Source: a virus
Strand: one strand, 5' to 3'
Length of the DNA: 46,809 nt
Virus record (IMG/VR): IMGVR_UViG_3300031951_000294
Coordinates: 1-46,809 of that record
In this document: piece by piece, positions 7,707 to 15,594 of the stretch
Layout of the letters: each line of letters opens with the position of its first letter
How positions within the stretch are numbered: position 1 is the stretch's first letter
Translations under genes and position numbers: made by a program
The notes under the pieces: model-generated
What the model saw: only the letters and a program-made list of their open reading frames with translations
What the model was told of the DNA's origin: nothing
Database searches by the model: none

Positions 7707-8260
7707 TAGTTATAGTTTTTGAATCTGTTAAACATTTCAATAATTTGGTTTCTATGATCTTTAAAAGATTCTTTAATATCATCATTCATTTCTTCGGGAT
7801 CAAAAACATAATCTTCAACACCTTTCTTATTCATTGAATGTCCTGATTTTGGACCTTTAAAAGAATACATGGATTTTCCTTCATCACCAAATGGAAGTTC
7901 TCCGGTAAATTCAACATCATCTTCATAATATGATGGTAATTTTATTCTATATTTTTTTCCCATTTTTAGTTTTTCGGTTCCAAGATCCTCTGTCATCTCT
8001 TCTTCATTGTAACCACATTCAACACATTCCGCTTCTTCCATACTTTCGTTGATTCCAACGTTTGAATAAGGTTTAACATCACCCTTATTGTTAACAACGA
8101 TTCCACCCTTGTCGTTGGCGAAATCTTGAACATATAATGGTTGTGGGTTTAAGTTTTGATTCTGTCTTGTAACATAACCATCATATATTGTTTTGTGTTG
8201 ATCCAATATATTTTGTTTCTCTTCTGAGGACATTTGTCCTGATGCAAAAAATCCGTTCAT
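7706..8260 (-). CDS. putative virion-block protein (184 aa)
   Basis: The N-terminus MNGFFASGQMSSEEKQNILD is followed by a helix like those of the other tag-bearing proteins here, and INE lies near residue 72. A CVECGYNEEE knuckle holds two Cys (CxxC). The middle (about 100-150) is a small beta domain with Lys/Tyr-rich strands. A late-type motif lies 13 nt upstream at 8274-8283. No homologue is recognised with confidence. Confidence 0.72.
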   Translation of the reverse strand: MNGFFASGQMSSEEKQNILDQHKTIYDGYVTRQNQNLNPQPLYVQDFANDKGGIVVNNKGDVKPYSNVGINESMEEAECVECGYNEEEMTEDLGTEKLKMGKKYRIKLPSYYEDDVEFTGELPFGDEGKSMYSFKGPKSGHSMNKKGVEDYVFDPEEMNDDIKESFKDHRNQIIEMFNRFKNYN

Positions 8261-8273
8261 ATCTGTTTTTGTT

Positions 8274-8283
8274 TATAAATATT
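8274..8283 (-). promoter_or_regulatory. putative late promoter motif AATATTTATA
   Basis: The minus strand reads AATATTTATA, then a 13-nt A-rich leader to the ATG at 8260. It overlaps the stop codon of the upstream gene. No TTG lies 19-21 nt upstream. Confidence 0.45.
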
Positions 8284-9298
8284 ATTTAGGTTTACCAAGT
8301 GAATAATTCGTAAAATAAAGTTCCATAACGGCATCCATAATTTTCCTAATCTGCCTTTCAATACTATTAAGTTCTAAGTCTTTACCTTCTGACGATAATA
8401 TCTCCATAGCACCTCTAATTATTTCGTTTCTACAATCTTCAGCCGCTTCAACCAACTCTTCATACCCCTCAATACCGTCTTTGTGATAGACAAGCTCTTT
8501 TGTCATACCTTCTTTACCCATCAAAAGATATGGTCTGGCACCCATCATATTAGTTAAACCACTTTGTCTTAATAATTCTAAAAACTTAAATACAATAGCT
8601 TTAAATCTAATCACATTTAATATTTTAAGGTGTTTTACAAGAACATCAACATTGGTTGACTCGTTTAAAGAAGTATCTTCAAATTTAGATTCTCTAATGT
8701 GAATATCAGTAGTTCCAATGTATATAGTTTCTTGTTTAATTAAATCTTGTGCAATTATATTATATCTATATGCCAAATCAAATGGTTCACCCTTTTCTAT
8801 CTCACCCATAGCGGTTCTAAACATATCTATTAACTCTTGATTAGGACCTGTAATCTTCATTGTTAAATCACATTCCAAATAATCATACCATTCACCTACA
8901 CGTATCATCGGACGTATTTTATTAAAATGAACATAAAAACTAATAATATAGTTAGGAAAAACATGATCAAGCACAAAAAACTCAAACTCAAATTTTTTAT
9001 CACCAAAAAGTTTGTTTGCGAGAGAAATTAAGTTTTTTTTTTCTTTGTCATTAATTGACTCTTTTAAGTTATCCTTAGTTTCGCTATTGTTAATTTTTAA
9101 ATATAAATCAGTTTCAGGAATTAAACTTAATGTACTACCATCATCCCATTTCATATAATAAATTAACTCACCCATAACTTCAGAAATACCGGTTACAACT
9201 CCTGTCGTTCCTACAATAACGGGTGAATATGGGTCGTTCATGTTAACTAAACTAACTCTGTCACCTACTTCTAATTTTGGGTTAAATTCTTTTTTCAT
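8282..9298 (-). CDS. protein with N-terminal DUF4314/SH3-like domain (338 aa)
   Basis: Residues about 11-66 match the DUF4314 pattern, a small SH3-like barrel: GDRVSLVNMNDPYSPV, then GTTGVVTGI, then WDDGSTLSLIPETD. The remaining 270 residues form a mixed alpha/beta region with a helical C-terminus and are unknown to me. An internal LNE(S) occurs at the domain junction. It is the first gene of the 2613-9298 block, and the short divergent region with 9331 carries two late-type motifs. A virion role is inferred from position. Confidence 0.8.
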   Translation of the reverse strand: MKKEFNPKLEVGDRVSLVNMNDPYSPVIVGTTGVVTGISEVMGELIYYMKWDDGSTLSLIPETDLYLKINNSETKDNLKESINDKEKKNLISLANKLFGDKKFEFEFFVLDHVFPNYIISFYVHFNKIRPMIRVGEWYDYLECDLTMKITGPNQELIDMFRTAMGEIEKGEPFDLAYRYNIIAQDLIKQETIYIGTTDIHIRESKFEDTSLNESTNVDVLVKHLKILNVIRFKAIVFKFLELLRQSGLTNMMGARPYLLMGKEGMTKELVYHKDGIEGYEELVEAAEDCRNEIIRGAMEILSSEGKDLELNSIERQIRKIMDAVMELYFTNYSLGKPK

Positions 9299-9302
9299 GT
9301 TT

Positions 9303-9326
9303 AATAAATATATTAATGTATTTATA
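9303..9326. promoter_or_regulatory. divergent pair of late-type motifs
   Basis: The minus strand carries TATATTTATT at 9303-9312, 4 nt from the ATG at 9298. The plus strand carries TGTATTTATA at 9317-9326, 4 nt from the ATG at 9331. A TATAAATA octamer is also readable on the minus strand at 9319-9326. If these are promoters, both transcripts would be nearly leaderless. Confidence 0.4.
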
Positions 9327-9330
9327 TGTT

Positions 9331-9945
9331 ATGAACATAAATATAACCGAATCAGATATTAAACACGTAATTCTTGAATCTGCTGAAAAGCAAACCGAGA
9401 AAACTATTGAAAATGTAAAAAAATACACAAAAGATCTATATGGAAAAGTTAAAGATCACTTAGGTCTTAATTTGAAATTTTTATTAACTTGGGGTGTGGG
9501 TATTGGTGCTTTAATCAGTCCTATTGAAAGTTGGATCAATGAAAATGTTGCAGATATAACACCAATGGAGGTTACACTCATTGCAATATCAGCAGTAATG
9601 ACGGTTTTCTTTGAAAAGAAAGCCGATATAAAAGTCCTGTTGGATAGAATTAAAGAAAAAGGTTTATCAGATACTTTTTCAACTGTGGTCAAGAAAACAA
9701 AAGAACTAAAAAAATCATTTAAGAAACTTTTAGAATATCTTGGTGTTGGTTTGTCGGGTGTTGCGTCGATGGCAAATTATGCATTTATGTTACCGTTAAT
9801 TCCAATTATGAAAGAGGTATTTATCCGTGGTGATTTTGAAGAAGTAGAATTGGATAAGATGGTTACAAGATTGATCGGGATTGGTGTTAGTGCTGCAGTT
9901 GCCGAGGTTATAAAAAAACTTGCATCACGTATTTCCAAATTGTGA
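9331..9945 (+). CDS. putative ejected membrane protein with packaging-tag-like N-terminus (204 aa)
   Basis: The start chosen is MNINITESDIKHVILESAEK. An ATG five codons earlier lies inside the regulatory motif. ILE at 14-16 and ITE at 5-7 match the L/I-x-E protease pattern, and the ITESD core is shared with the proteins at 11758, 28280 and 44590. Hydrophobic segments lie at about 50-70 (FLLTWGVGIGALISPI), 80-97, 140-165 and near the C-terminus (GIGVSAAVAEVI). Together this suggests a head-packaged membrane-inserting protein; that is inference. Confidence 0.75.
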   Translation: MNINITESDIKHVILESAEKQTEKTIENVKKYTKDLYGKVKDHLGLNLKFLLTWGVGIGALISPIESWINENVADITPMEVTLIAISAVMTVFFEKKADIKVLLDRIKEKGLSDTFSTVVKKTKELKKSFKKLLEYLGVGLSGVASMANYAFMLPLIPIMKEVFIRGDFEEVELDKMVTRLIGIGVSAAVAEVIKKLASRISKL

Positions 9946-9967
9946 TTTTAAGTTTATTATTGATCCT

Positions 9968-10390
9968 ATGGATCTCATTTCGACGCACATTATTAAAAAA
10001 CAAGACTTAGGAGTTCACGGAGCATTATTCGGTGGAACATTACTATCAATGATAGATGAAAGTGCTGCCGGTTATGCAATGCAATTGTGTGATACACCAA
10101 GATTGGTAACCGTAAGTATTGATAAATGTTTTTTTGAAAAACCTGCTAAGGAAGGTCAATTATTAAAAATCTATGGATCACCCGTTAGACACGGGAATAG
10201 TTCCATAACTTTATATTTGGAAGCACGTAATCACAACGTATATACAGGTGAACAAAAAATCATTCTAAAAACAAACATTAAATTCGTTCGTATTGATGAA
10301 GAAGGTAACGCAATTCCATTAGGTGAAAAAGCAAAAAATAGAATAACAAAACTTATCGGTGGTGAAAAAACCGAAGATAAGGAGATTTAA
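9968..10390 (+). CDS. hot-dog fold acyl-CoA thioesterase-like protein (140 aa)
   Basis: The sequence follows the YciA/acyl-CoA thioesterase hot-dog pattern. It has LGVHGALFGGTLLSMIDESA with the catalytic-type Asp, then VTVSIDKCFFEKPAKEGQLL, then GNSSITLYLEA and a terminal strand. These enzymes hydrolyse acyl-CoA in the cytoplasm. I start at MDLISTHIIKKQ (9968); a longer frame begins inside the preceding gene. Its stop overlaps that of 10387-11076 through a shared TTAA. A thioesterase is unusual in a phage and might alter host lipid metabolism; that is speculation. Confidence 0.85.
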   Translation: MDLISTHIIKKQDLGVHGALFGGTLLSMIDESAAGYAMQLCDTPRLVTVSIDKCFFEKPAKEGQLLKIYGSPVRHGNSSITLYLEARNHNVYTGEQKIILKTNIKFVRIDEEGNAIPLGEKAKNRITKLIGGEKTEDKEI

Positions 10391-11076
10391 TTTTTTGTCA
10401 TACCATTAACTGAATTTTGATTTTGACTACCCGCTCTATATGTTTCCAAATCTTTTTCAAATGTTGATAAATTATGTTTTAAGTTTCTATTACCTTTAAA
10501 ATATTTTATCAATGGGGGGAGAGTAGCTATAATCAAATACACAATCATACAAATGGCTAACGTTGAGAGACCTACCAACAGGCCAGCACCCGCACCTAAA
10601 ACAATTCCTGATGCGGCACCAATAATAACAGTGAACATCGCGGTTACTTTTGTTGCCCCCCGAATATCATTACTAAGGTTACGTTTGATTTCGCTTTTGG
10701 TTGTTGATAATTTATTTTTTTGAAGTTGTTTAATTTTATTAATTATATTAACCAATTCTTTTTCATAATCATCCACAGTTTGTTCAGATAAATTATATTT
10801 ATTTTTAATAAAAACATTATACAAAGCTCTAACTAAATTGATAGCCTGATTAATATTCAAACCATTTAAAAATGACACTAATTCCGGTGTTAATACTTTA
10901 GGAAACATAGATTTCAAAGAATCAATTGAAAAATTTGATTTAATTAGAGTATCCTGAATACTTTTTATAGTATTATCATCAAAACTTAATAAGTTTTTAA
11001 TAAATTCTTTAACGTTTTGACCTTCAGATAATACCTGAAGTTTTTTATATTGATTTTCTGAGATTATGAGTTTCAT
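10387..11076 (-). CDS. packaging-tag membrane protein, paralogue B (229 aa)
   Basis: The N-terminus MKLIISENQYKKLQVLSEGQ has LSE in the L/I-x-E pattern. It continues with a helical region nearly identical to the next gene (11096-11761). A Gly-rich hydrophobic hairpin lies at about 140-190 (VIIGAASGIVLGAGAGLLVG, then AICMIVYLIIATLPPLI), followed by a basic helical tail. The pair is a tandem duplication whose N-terminal halves are much better conserved than the membrane part. A head-packaged, membrane-inserting role is inferred. Confidence 0.78.
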   Translation of the reverse strand: MKLIISENQYKKLQVLSEGQNVKEFIKNLLSFDDNTIKSIQDTLIKSNFSIDSLKSMFPKVLTPELVSFLNGLNINQAINLVRALYNVFIKNKYNLSEQTVDDYEKELVNIINKIKQLQKNKLSTTKSEIKRNLSNDIRGATKVTAMFTVIIGAASGIVLGAGAGLLVGLSTLAICMIVYLIIATLPPLIKYFKGNRNLKHNLSTFEKDLETYRAGSQNQNSVNGMTKN

Positions 11077-11095
11077 TTATTCGGATAATTTAATT

Positions 11096-11761
11096 TTAAT
11101 TTTTTGTTAGAATATCAACTGAGTTTTGATTTTGATTACCTGTTTTATATGTTTCTAAATCTTTTTCCAACGACGCTAAATTATATTTTAAGTCCCTTTT
11201 AACTTTAAAATACCTTATTAATGCTGGAAGATACTTTATAATCAAAGAAACAATAATACAGACACCAAAAGTAGCGAGACCTGTCAATAACACACCGCTA
11301 CCCAAACCCGCGGCTAAACCAAGTGCAATTGAAAGCGCAATACCTAAAGGTAAATCAAACCCAGTAACGTTACGTTTAAATTCATCTTTAGGTAATTTAT
11401 TTTTTTGAAGTAGTTTAACTTTGTTAATTGCACTAACCAATTCTTTTTCATAATCGTCCGAAGTTTGTTCAGATAAATTATATTTGTTTTTAATAAAAAC
11501 ATTATACAACGCTCTAACTAAATTGATTGCTTGATTAACATTCAAACTGTCTAATTTTGATACTAATTCCGGTGTTAATACTTTAGGAAACATAGATTTC
11601 AAAGAATCAATTGAAAAATTCGACTTAACTAAAATATCTTGAATCCTTTTTATAGTATTATCGTCAAAACTTAATAAGTTTTTAATAAATTCTTTAACGT
11701 TTTGACCTTCAGATAATATCTGAAGTTTTTTATATTGATTTTCTGAGATTACGAATTTCAT
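11096..11761 (-). CDS. packaging-tag membrane protein, paralogue A (221 aa)
   Basis: I start at MKFVISENQYKKLQILSEGQ (11761); a TTG four codons earlier is less likely. The ATG overlaps the stop of 11758-12885 as ATGA, so translation is coupled. The helical region SFDDNTIK ... SKLDSLNVNQAINLVRALYN is shared with its paralogue. The membrane hairpin (LSIALGLAAGLGSGVLLTG, then GVCIIVSLIIKYLPALI) is diverged in sequence but kept in pattern. The gene ends KTGNQNQNSVDILTKN, again like the paralogue. Confidence 0.78.
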   Translation of the reverse strand: MKFVISENQYKKLQILSEGQNVKEFIKNLLSFDDNTIKRIQDILVKSNFSIDSLKSMFPKVLTPELVSKLDSLNVNQAINLVRALYNVFIKNKYNLSEQTSDDYEKELVSAINKVKLLQKNKLPKDEFKRNVTGFDLPLGIALSIALGLAAGLGSGVLLTGLATFGVCIIVSLIIKYLPALIRYFKVKRDLKYNLASLEKDLETYKTGNQNQNSVDILTKN

Positions 11762-12885
11762 TTGCTTGGACAAGATAATTTTAGTTTAAACAATGTGTTT
11801 TTTAATGGTGAATACGCAACTAATCTAACAGTTTTAACACCCGATAAGTTACTAATATTAAAACCAATCTCGTGATCATCAGAAGTGTTATTATCAAACT
11901 TAATCGTTTTGGGGTTTTTAGCGTTAAGAAGGTTTCTTAGACTTCCTTGAAGTTGTTGACCATAGTCTTGGTTTATCCTAATATCTCCAACGTTAACACC
12001 ATTAAACGCGTTTTGATTTTGATATTTTTGAGCAAGATTAACAAATTGTACAAACTCTACCCAATTAGGAGAACCCATATATCCTGTATCCAATAAAACA
12101 GTATTTGACTCGGCATTTGTAATTATAAATCTATCAGGAATTCTTAGTGAATTAAAATATATTTCTAAATTCTTATTATACTCACTAACATCAATTTTAC
12201 GATCAAATCCGATAAATGGTGGCTTACCAACCTCAACACCACCACCTGTGACTTCATATGATGAGTTACAATCTAATCGTAATATATCCCCACCAAAATT
12301 ACTAATTTTATTACCTTGCGGTACATAATCAAATCCTCTACCACCCTTATTCGGTAGTGTACGAGTTTTTGTTTGTAATGGTTTTAGTGTATTATCAACA
12401 CCAACTTCCAAATAAACGTATTGGTCTGCCAAATATTTAGGATCCGTTGCCTTATCAACACCCTTCACATATTTTTCTTGTCTTTCTTCAGGTTTTACAA
12501 TGTATTCTTCAATTTGAGAATTTTCTTTCCAATTAGGAATACTTGTATTTAACCAAGTTGTTATAACCGATTTAATGGTTTGTAATCTATTTTTTGATAA
12601 ATCACCGTCTTTCATACCGGGAGGTGGTGTGGAGTTAGATTCACTAGATTCAATATATAATTTAATGTCACCACCATCATTATCCGTATAGAATTTTTTC
12701 AGTGGTTCTAATTTCTTATAAACGTCATTAACATTCAAACTTTTAACATCATATTTACCTTGTTGAAAATCCGCACCGAAATCTATTCTCAATCTACCAT
12801 CATTTGATTCTTGTTCAAACAAAAATTTAGAATAAAGACTTTTAATATAATTCTTCTCAGATTCGGTAATAATAAATTTACCCAT
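11758..12885 (-). CDS. packaging-tag putative virion protein (375 aa)
   Basis: I start at MGKFIITESEKNYIKSLYSK (12885), preceded by the late-type motif at 12898-12907. The longer ATG at 12960 would run through that motif. The leader ends KFLFEQES, giving an LFE/QES site almost identical to LLQE/QES in the gene at 28280. The body is rich in Asn, Lys and beta-strand-like segments, including an OmpA-like N-terminal stretch (LYIESSESNSTPPPG ... LSKNRLQTIKSVITTWL) that recalls OmpA/MotB peptidoglycan-associated domains, a weak resemblance. It is the first gene of a three-gene operon. Confidence 0.76.
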   Translation of the reverse strand: MGKFIITESEKNYIKSLYSKFLFEQESNDGRLRIDFGADFQQGKYDVKSLNVNDVYKKLEPLKKFYTDNDGGDIKLYIESSESNSTPPPGMKDGDLSKNRLQTIKSVITTWLNTSIPNWKENSQIEEYIVKPEERQEKYVKGVDKATDPKYLADQYVYLEVGVDNTLKPLQTKTRTLPNKGGRGFDYVPQGNKISNFGGDILRLDCNSSYEVTGGGVEVGKPPFIGFDRKIDVSEYNKNLEIYFNSLRIPDRFIITNAESNTVLLDTGYMGSPNWVEFVQFVNLAQKYQNQNAFNGVNVGDIRINQDYGQQLQGSLRNLLNAKNPKTIKFDNNTSDDHEIGFNISNLSGVKTVRLVAYSPLKNTLFKLKLSCPSK

Positions 12886-12897
12886 AAACATTTTTCT

Positions 12898-12913
12898 TAT
12901 AAATATATTTACT
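12898..12913. promoter_or_regulatory. overlapping divergent late-type motifs
   Basis: The minus strand has TATATTTATA at 12898-12907, 12 nt from the ATG at 12885. The plus strand has TATATTTACT at 12904-12913, 3 nt from the ATG at 12917. The two motifs share four bases. Confidence 0.42.
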
Positions 12914-12916
12914 AAT

Positions 12917-13501
12917 ATGAAATATATATTTTTACTTACATTTTTCTTTATATCCTTCACCGCACCTTATAGAGAAAAAGTAGCATTTGACTACGGAATT
13001 TATAAAGGTGAATATAGTGAAGTGTATGAACAACCTCTTTGGATCCAATATTCGTTGTATAAACCAGTGTCATTGGTATCTCGAGGTCATCTAAATTTTT
13101 ATAAACCAAAAGACATTCATACGTCAGATAATTCTGATTATGCAAATAATGAATATGATAAGGGACATATCGCATCCGCTGAGAGTTTTTCAGATACAAA
13201 AGATCATATGTATGCCACTTTTTCATATTGTAATTCTGCATTACAAAACTTCTCATTAAATCGTGGGATTTGGAAAGAACTAGAATCTAAGGAAAGAAGT
13301 TGGGCTCAAACCGACTCAATAGTTGTTAAATGTGAATTGATATTTTCAAAATCATCAATTAAATTAAAATCAGGTGCCACTGTCCCTGATTCATTTAGGA
13401 AAACAATTTATTTTGTTTTTTCAAAAAAACAATACATTTATTATTTTAATAATTCCGCACCCACAAAACCTTTGGAATCCTATTTAATTTCTCAAAAATA
13501 A
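12917..13501 (+). CDS. exported DNA/RNA non-specific endonuclease (194 aa)
   Basis: An N-terminal signal peptide (MKYIFLLTFFFISFTAPYRE) precedes an endonuclease G/NucA-type beta-beta-alpha-Me domain. The catalytic motif is YDKGHIASAESF with His84, where the usual DRGH has Lys in place of Arg. It is followed by CNSALQNFSLNRGIWKELE, which supplies the metal-binding Asn and the helix typical of the family. The enzyme should cleave DNA and RNA without sequence specificity outside the cytoplasm. Possible roles are destroying incoming competitor DNA or extracellular DNA; both are inference. Confidence 0.88.
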   Translation: MKYIFLLTFFFISFTAPYREKVAFDYGIYKGEYSEVYEQPLWIQYSLYKPVSLVSRGHLNFYKPKDIHTSDNSDYANNEYDKGHIASAESFSDTKDHMYATFSYCNSALQNFSLNRGIWKELESKERSWAQTDSIVVKCELIFSKSSIKLKSGATVPDSFRKTIYFVFSKKQYIYYFNNSAPTKPLESYLISQK

Positions 13502-13537
13502 TTTGACTGTATAATTTCCCTTTTATATGATTGAAAC

Positions 13538-14473
13538 ATGGGAAAGTATAGAACATTATTAGAACAAAAAGATTACCTAAATATGAATATAGGTGATATG
13601 ATTAGGTCCGTAGACCTTAGTGGAAAATCAAAATATGTTGAATTATTTACTAAGTTATTAGAAGATAAATTTAACAGAATTGGTGAATCCGCCAATGAAT
13701 TTATCAGTGAGTTAGAATTTAGTAGCTGTGTTACCAATTCTGAACTAAGTAAATTGAAAGAAAGTAATAGTTTAGGAGTGTCATTTATACTTCGTTTATT
13801 TACTGATTTTTATTCTTGGAGAGAATCCAAAGACTTATTTAAGTTTATGAGTTTTGTTGAAAATAACAAAATAAAGGTAGATGTCTCAGAAATTAGACAA
13901 ATGTCTGATGTTAGTTTCTATGTCCAACTCGCAGAACTATCTTTAGAGGATAAGGAAATTATGGAATACATAATCAAGGATTATGAAGATGATGAATGGT
14001 TAATCGTTAGACCGTTATCACACCTGGCTTCAAGAAAATATGGTGCTGGATCAAAATGGTGTACCGCAGCGACTAATGACTCACACACCTTTTATGACTA
14101 TACGTCATCAGGATGTTTAATTTATATCATTAAGAAAACTGAAAACTTTAAGGTTGCCGCTTATAAACGATTACACGATGGTTTGTCATTTTGGAATCAA
14201 ATAGATAACAGAATTGATTCTATTGAAAGTGGATTACCCTTTGAAATTTTATCTAAAGTAAAAACAATCATAAATAAAGGTGAGTGTAATTATGACCTTT
14301 TAAGTGATAATCAAAAGGATAAAGTGTCTATGAATACGGTTGGTGTTAAATTATATCCGACGGAAGAATTGTCAATAGCACCACCTGAAAACCCTTTATC
14401 TGCCTATAATGGTGGCGAAATTGCTATCAACTATACTTACGACCAACCTGTCCAAGAACGAGTTACTTGGTAA
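13538..14473 (+). CDS. phage protein with SKWCTA motif (311 aa)
   Basis: The central region reads LASRKYGAGSKWCTAATND, then FYDYTSSGCLIYIIKK, a pattern (Gly-x-KWCTA ... Y ... G-hydrophobic-Y) seen in uncharacterised phage proteins. The N-terminus is helical. A weak host-like promoter (TTTG-N20-TATGATTG, one mismatch) lies just upstream. The last 78 bp overlap the antisense cupin gene and the terminator lies inside that gene. Function is unknown. Confidence 0.75.
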   Translation: MGKYRTLLEQKDYLNMNIGDMIRSVDLSGKSKYVELFTKLLEDKFNRIGESANEFISELEFSSCVTNSELSKLKESNSLGVSFILRLFTDFYSWRESKDLFKFMSFVENNKIKVDVSEIRQMSDVSFYVQLAELSLEDKEIMEYIIKDYEDDEWLIVRPLSHLASRKYGAGSKWCTAATNDSHTFYDYTSSGCLIYIIKKTENFKVAAYKRLHDGLSFWNQIDNRIDSIESGLPFEILSKVKTIINKGECNYDLLSDNQKDKVSMNTVGVKLYPTEELSIAPPENPLSAYNGGEIAINYTYDQPVQERVTW

Positions 14474-14698
14474 TAATCGGTGATATTCATGATTGGGGAT
14501 GTTTAACACATCCCCTTTTTTTAATAAAACAGGTAAAGAGTTTTCCATCTGAAACTTCCATTCACCCGAAACTTCCAAAATGGTAACTTTTCTGTCACCT
14601 TCATCTCTATGCCATTGATATTCTTCTGAGTTAGAATTAAATAAGAATGTTCTTATTTTTGTGTTCTCATCAACAATCTGATCAACATAGGGTTTCAT
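14396..14698 (-). CDS. small cupin-like protein (100 aa)
   Basis: I start at MKPYVDQIVDENTK (14698), which shares a base with the stop of the DUF5872 gene. A longer frame exists upstream. The cupin pattern is clear: EYQWHRDEGDRKVTILE with the metal-ligand His and Glu region, LKKGDVLNIPNHEYHRLL with the second His cluster, and a closing strand. Cupins bind metals or small ligands; the substrate is unknown. The codons for GDVLNIP form the terminator hairpin of the convergent gene 13538-14473. Confidence 0.82.
   Translation of the reverse strand: MKPYVDQIVDENTKIRTFLFNSNSEEYQWHRDEGDRKVTILEVSGEWKFQMENSLPVLLKKGDVLNIPNHEYHRLLPSNSFLDRLVVSIVDSNFATIIGR
14495..14522 (+). terminator. intrinsic terminator inside the cupin gene
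   Basis: The 8-bp stem GGGGATGT/ACATCCCC with a TTAAC loop is followed by seven T. It lies 21 bp after the stop of 13538-14473 and within the antisense cupin coding region. Confidence 0.78.
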
Positions 14699-15315
14699 TA
14701 CCAATAACCCCCATATGTTCGTCCGCCCCATAGGTGAGCATACCTATTGATTCGACATGCCCAGTACCCCGCTTTGGTTTTATCTTTCTTATCTTTACAC
14801 TTATGTCTAGCAGCAAAACTTCTTCTTGCTTCAGGATTAGACACCTTTGCGGTTAATCCACCGTGAACATCACCAAAACTAATCTTTTTAACTCTACCCG
14901 AGTCACCTTTAACATATACTTGGTATTTTTTCTTACCACCCGACGCTCTCATGGGGTAGTTTAATTTTACTTTTTTACCGGCATATTCCGCTTCATTGAT
15001 TACCTCATCCTCAACCAAAAAAGGAACGTCCAAGAAAACAACATCACCTTCTTCATTGATCGCGGTTTTTCCGATATCCATAGATACGATCCATTTGTCA
15101 AAACCTTCAAGGAACAATTTACCTTGTTCGTGTAATTCTCTTGCTTCATTGATTAAATTAAAGAATTCATCTGAGTATGGTCTGAAGATTTGATCTTGCA
15201 ATCTAATACCTTCATTTAGGTGATATTTCAAATTTTCCGATATATTAACTTGTTCGGTTAAAACCATCTTTTTTGTTGTTTCTTCTCTCAAAACTTTTTG
15301 GATAAGGTCTTTCAT
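14698..15315 (-). CDS. DUF5872-domain protein with packaging-tag-like N-terminus (205 aa)
   Basis: The C-terminal 65 residues match the DUF5872 signature: ARRSFAARHKCKDKKDKTKAG, then YWACRINRYAHLWGG, ending GGYW. The N-terminus MKDLIQKVLREETTKKMVLT carries LRE, LTE and ISE in the L/I-x-E pattern. An acidic middle precedes a basic segment (KKVKLNYPMRASGGKKKYQV). The late-type motif at 15327-15336 precedes it. This family is common in large phages and has no known function; packaging into the head is inferred. Confidence 0.85.
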   Translation of the reverse strand: MKDLIQKVLREETTKKMVLTEQVNISENLKYHLNEGIRLQDQIFRPYSDEFFNLINEARELHEQGKLFLEGFDKWIVSMDIGKTAINEEGDVVFLDVPFLVEDEVINEAEYAGKKVKLNYPMRASGGKKKYQVYVKGDSGRVKKISFGDVHGGLTAKVSNPEARRSFAARHKCKDKKDKTKAGYWACRINRYAHLWGGRTYGGYW

Positions 15316-15326
15316 AAACTTTTTTA

Positions 15327-15336
15327 GATAAATATA
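15327..15336 (-). promoter_or_regulatory. putative late promoter motif TATATTTATC
   Basis: The minus strand reads TATATTTATC with 11 nt of A-rich leader to the ATG at 15315. It lies back to back with the host-type promoter 15347-15377 on the plus strand, so the two promoter classes face apart from one 60-bp region. Confidence 0.5.
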
Positions 15337-15346
15337 CCGGTCACTC

Positions 15347-15377
15347 TTTGACAGTACAGATTCTTTTCGTATTTTTG
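15347..15377 (+). promoter_or_regulatory. Bacteroidota-type promoter
   Basis: TTTG, a 19-nt spacer, then TATTTTTG, 4 nt upstream of the ATG at 15382. The consensus match is complete. The short distance implies a very short leader, or a start slightly downstream. Confidence 0.7.
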
Positions 15378-15381
15378 TGAC

Positions 15382-15594
15382 ATGAATTCAAAATTTGTAA
15401 AAGATTACGTTAAAGTAATGAGAACAATTACGTCTGTTGAAACGAAGGAACAGATGAAAATCGCTAGAAAACTTTTTAGTTTGTTGGTTAAGAAATGGGA
15501 AAAACATGCTGACATCATAGATAGTTATGATGAGAGTATTGAAAACTTATTTATGTTAGTTAATTCTAAAACAAATTTATTATATACCATATGA
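15382..15594 (+). CDS. small helical hypothetical protein (70 aa)
   Basis: MNSKFVKDYVKVMRTITSVE begins an all-helical, Lys-rich protein without recognisable motifs. Its stop overlaps the next start as ATGA, so it is coupled to 15591-16118. A strong host-type promoter precedes it. Confidence 0.72.
   Translation: MNSKFVKDYVKVMRTITSVETKEQMKIARKLFSLLVKKWEKHADIIDSYDESIENLFMLVNSKTNLLYTI

Noticed and set aside
9319-9326. T4-type late promoter TATAAATA
   Set aside because: The exact octamer is found here, but the recurring element before other virion genes reads TATATTTAT on the coding strand, so the T4 consensus is not the shared motif.
12886-12960. N-terminal extension of the 375-aa protein from 12960
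   Set aside because: It would read through the late-type motifs and into the divergent nuclease gene. The MGKFIITES start matches related leaders.
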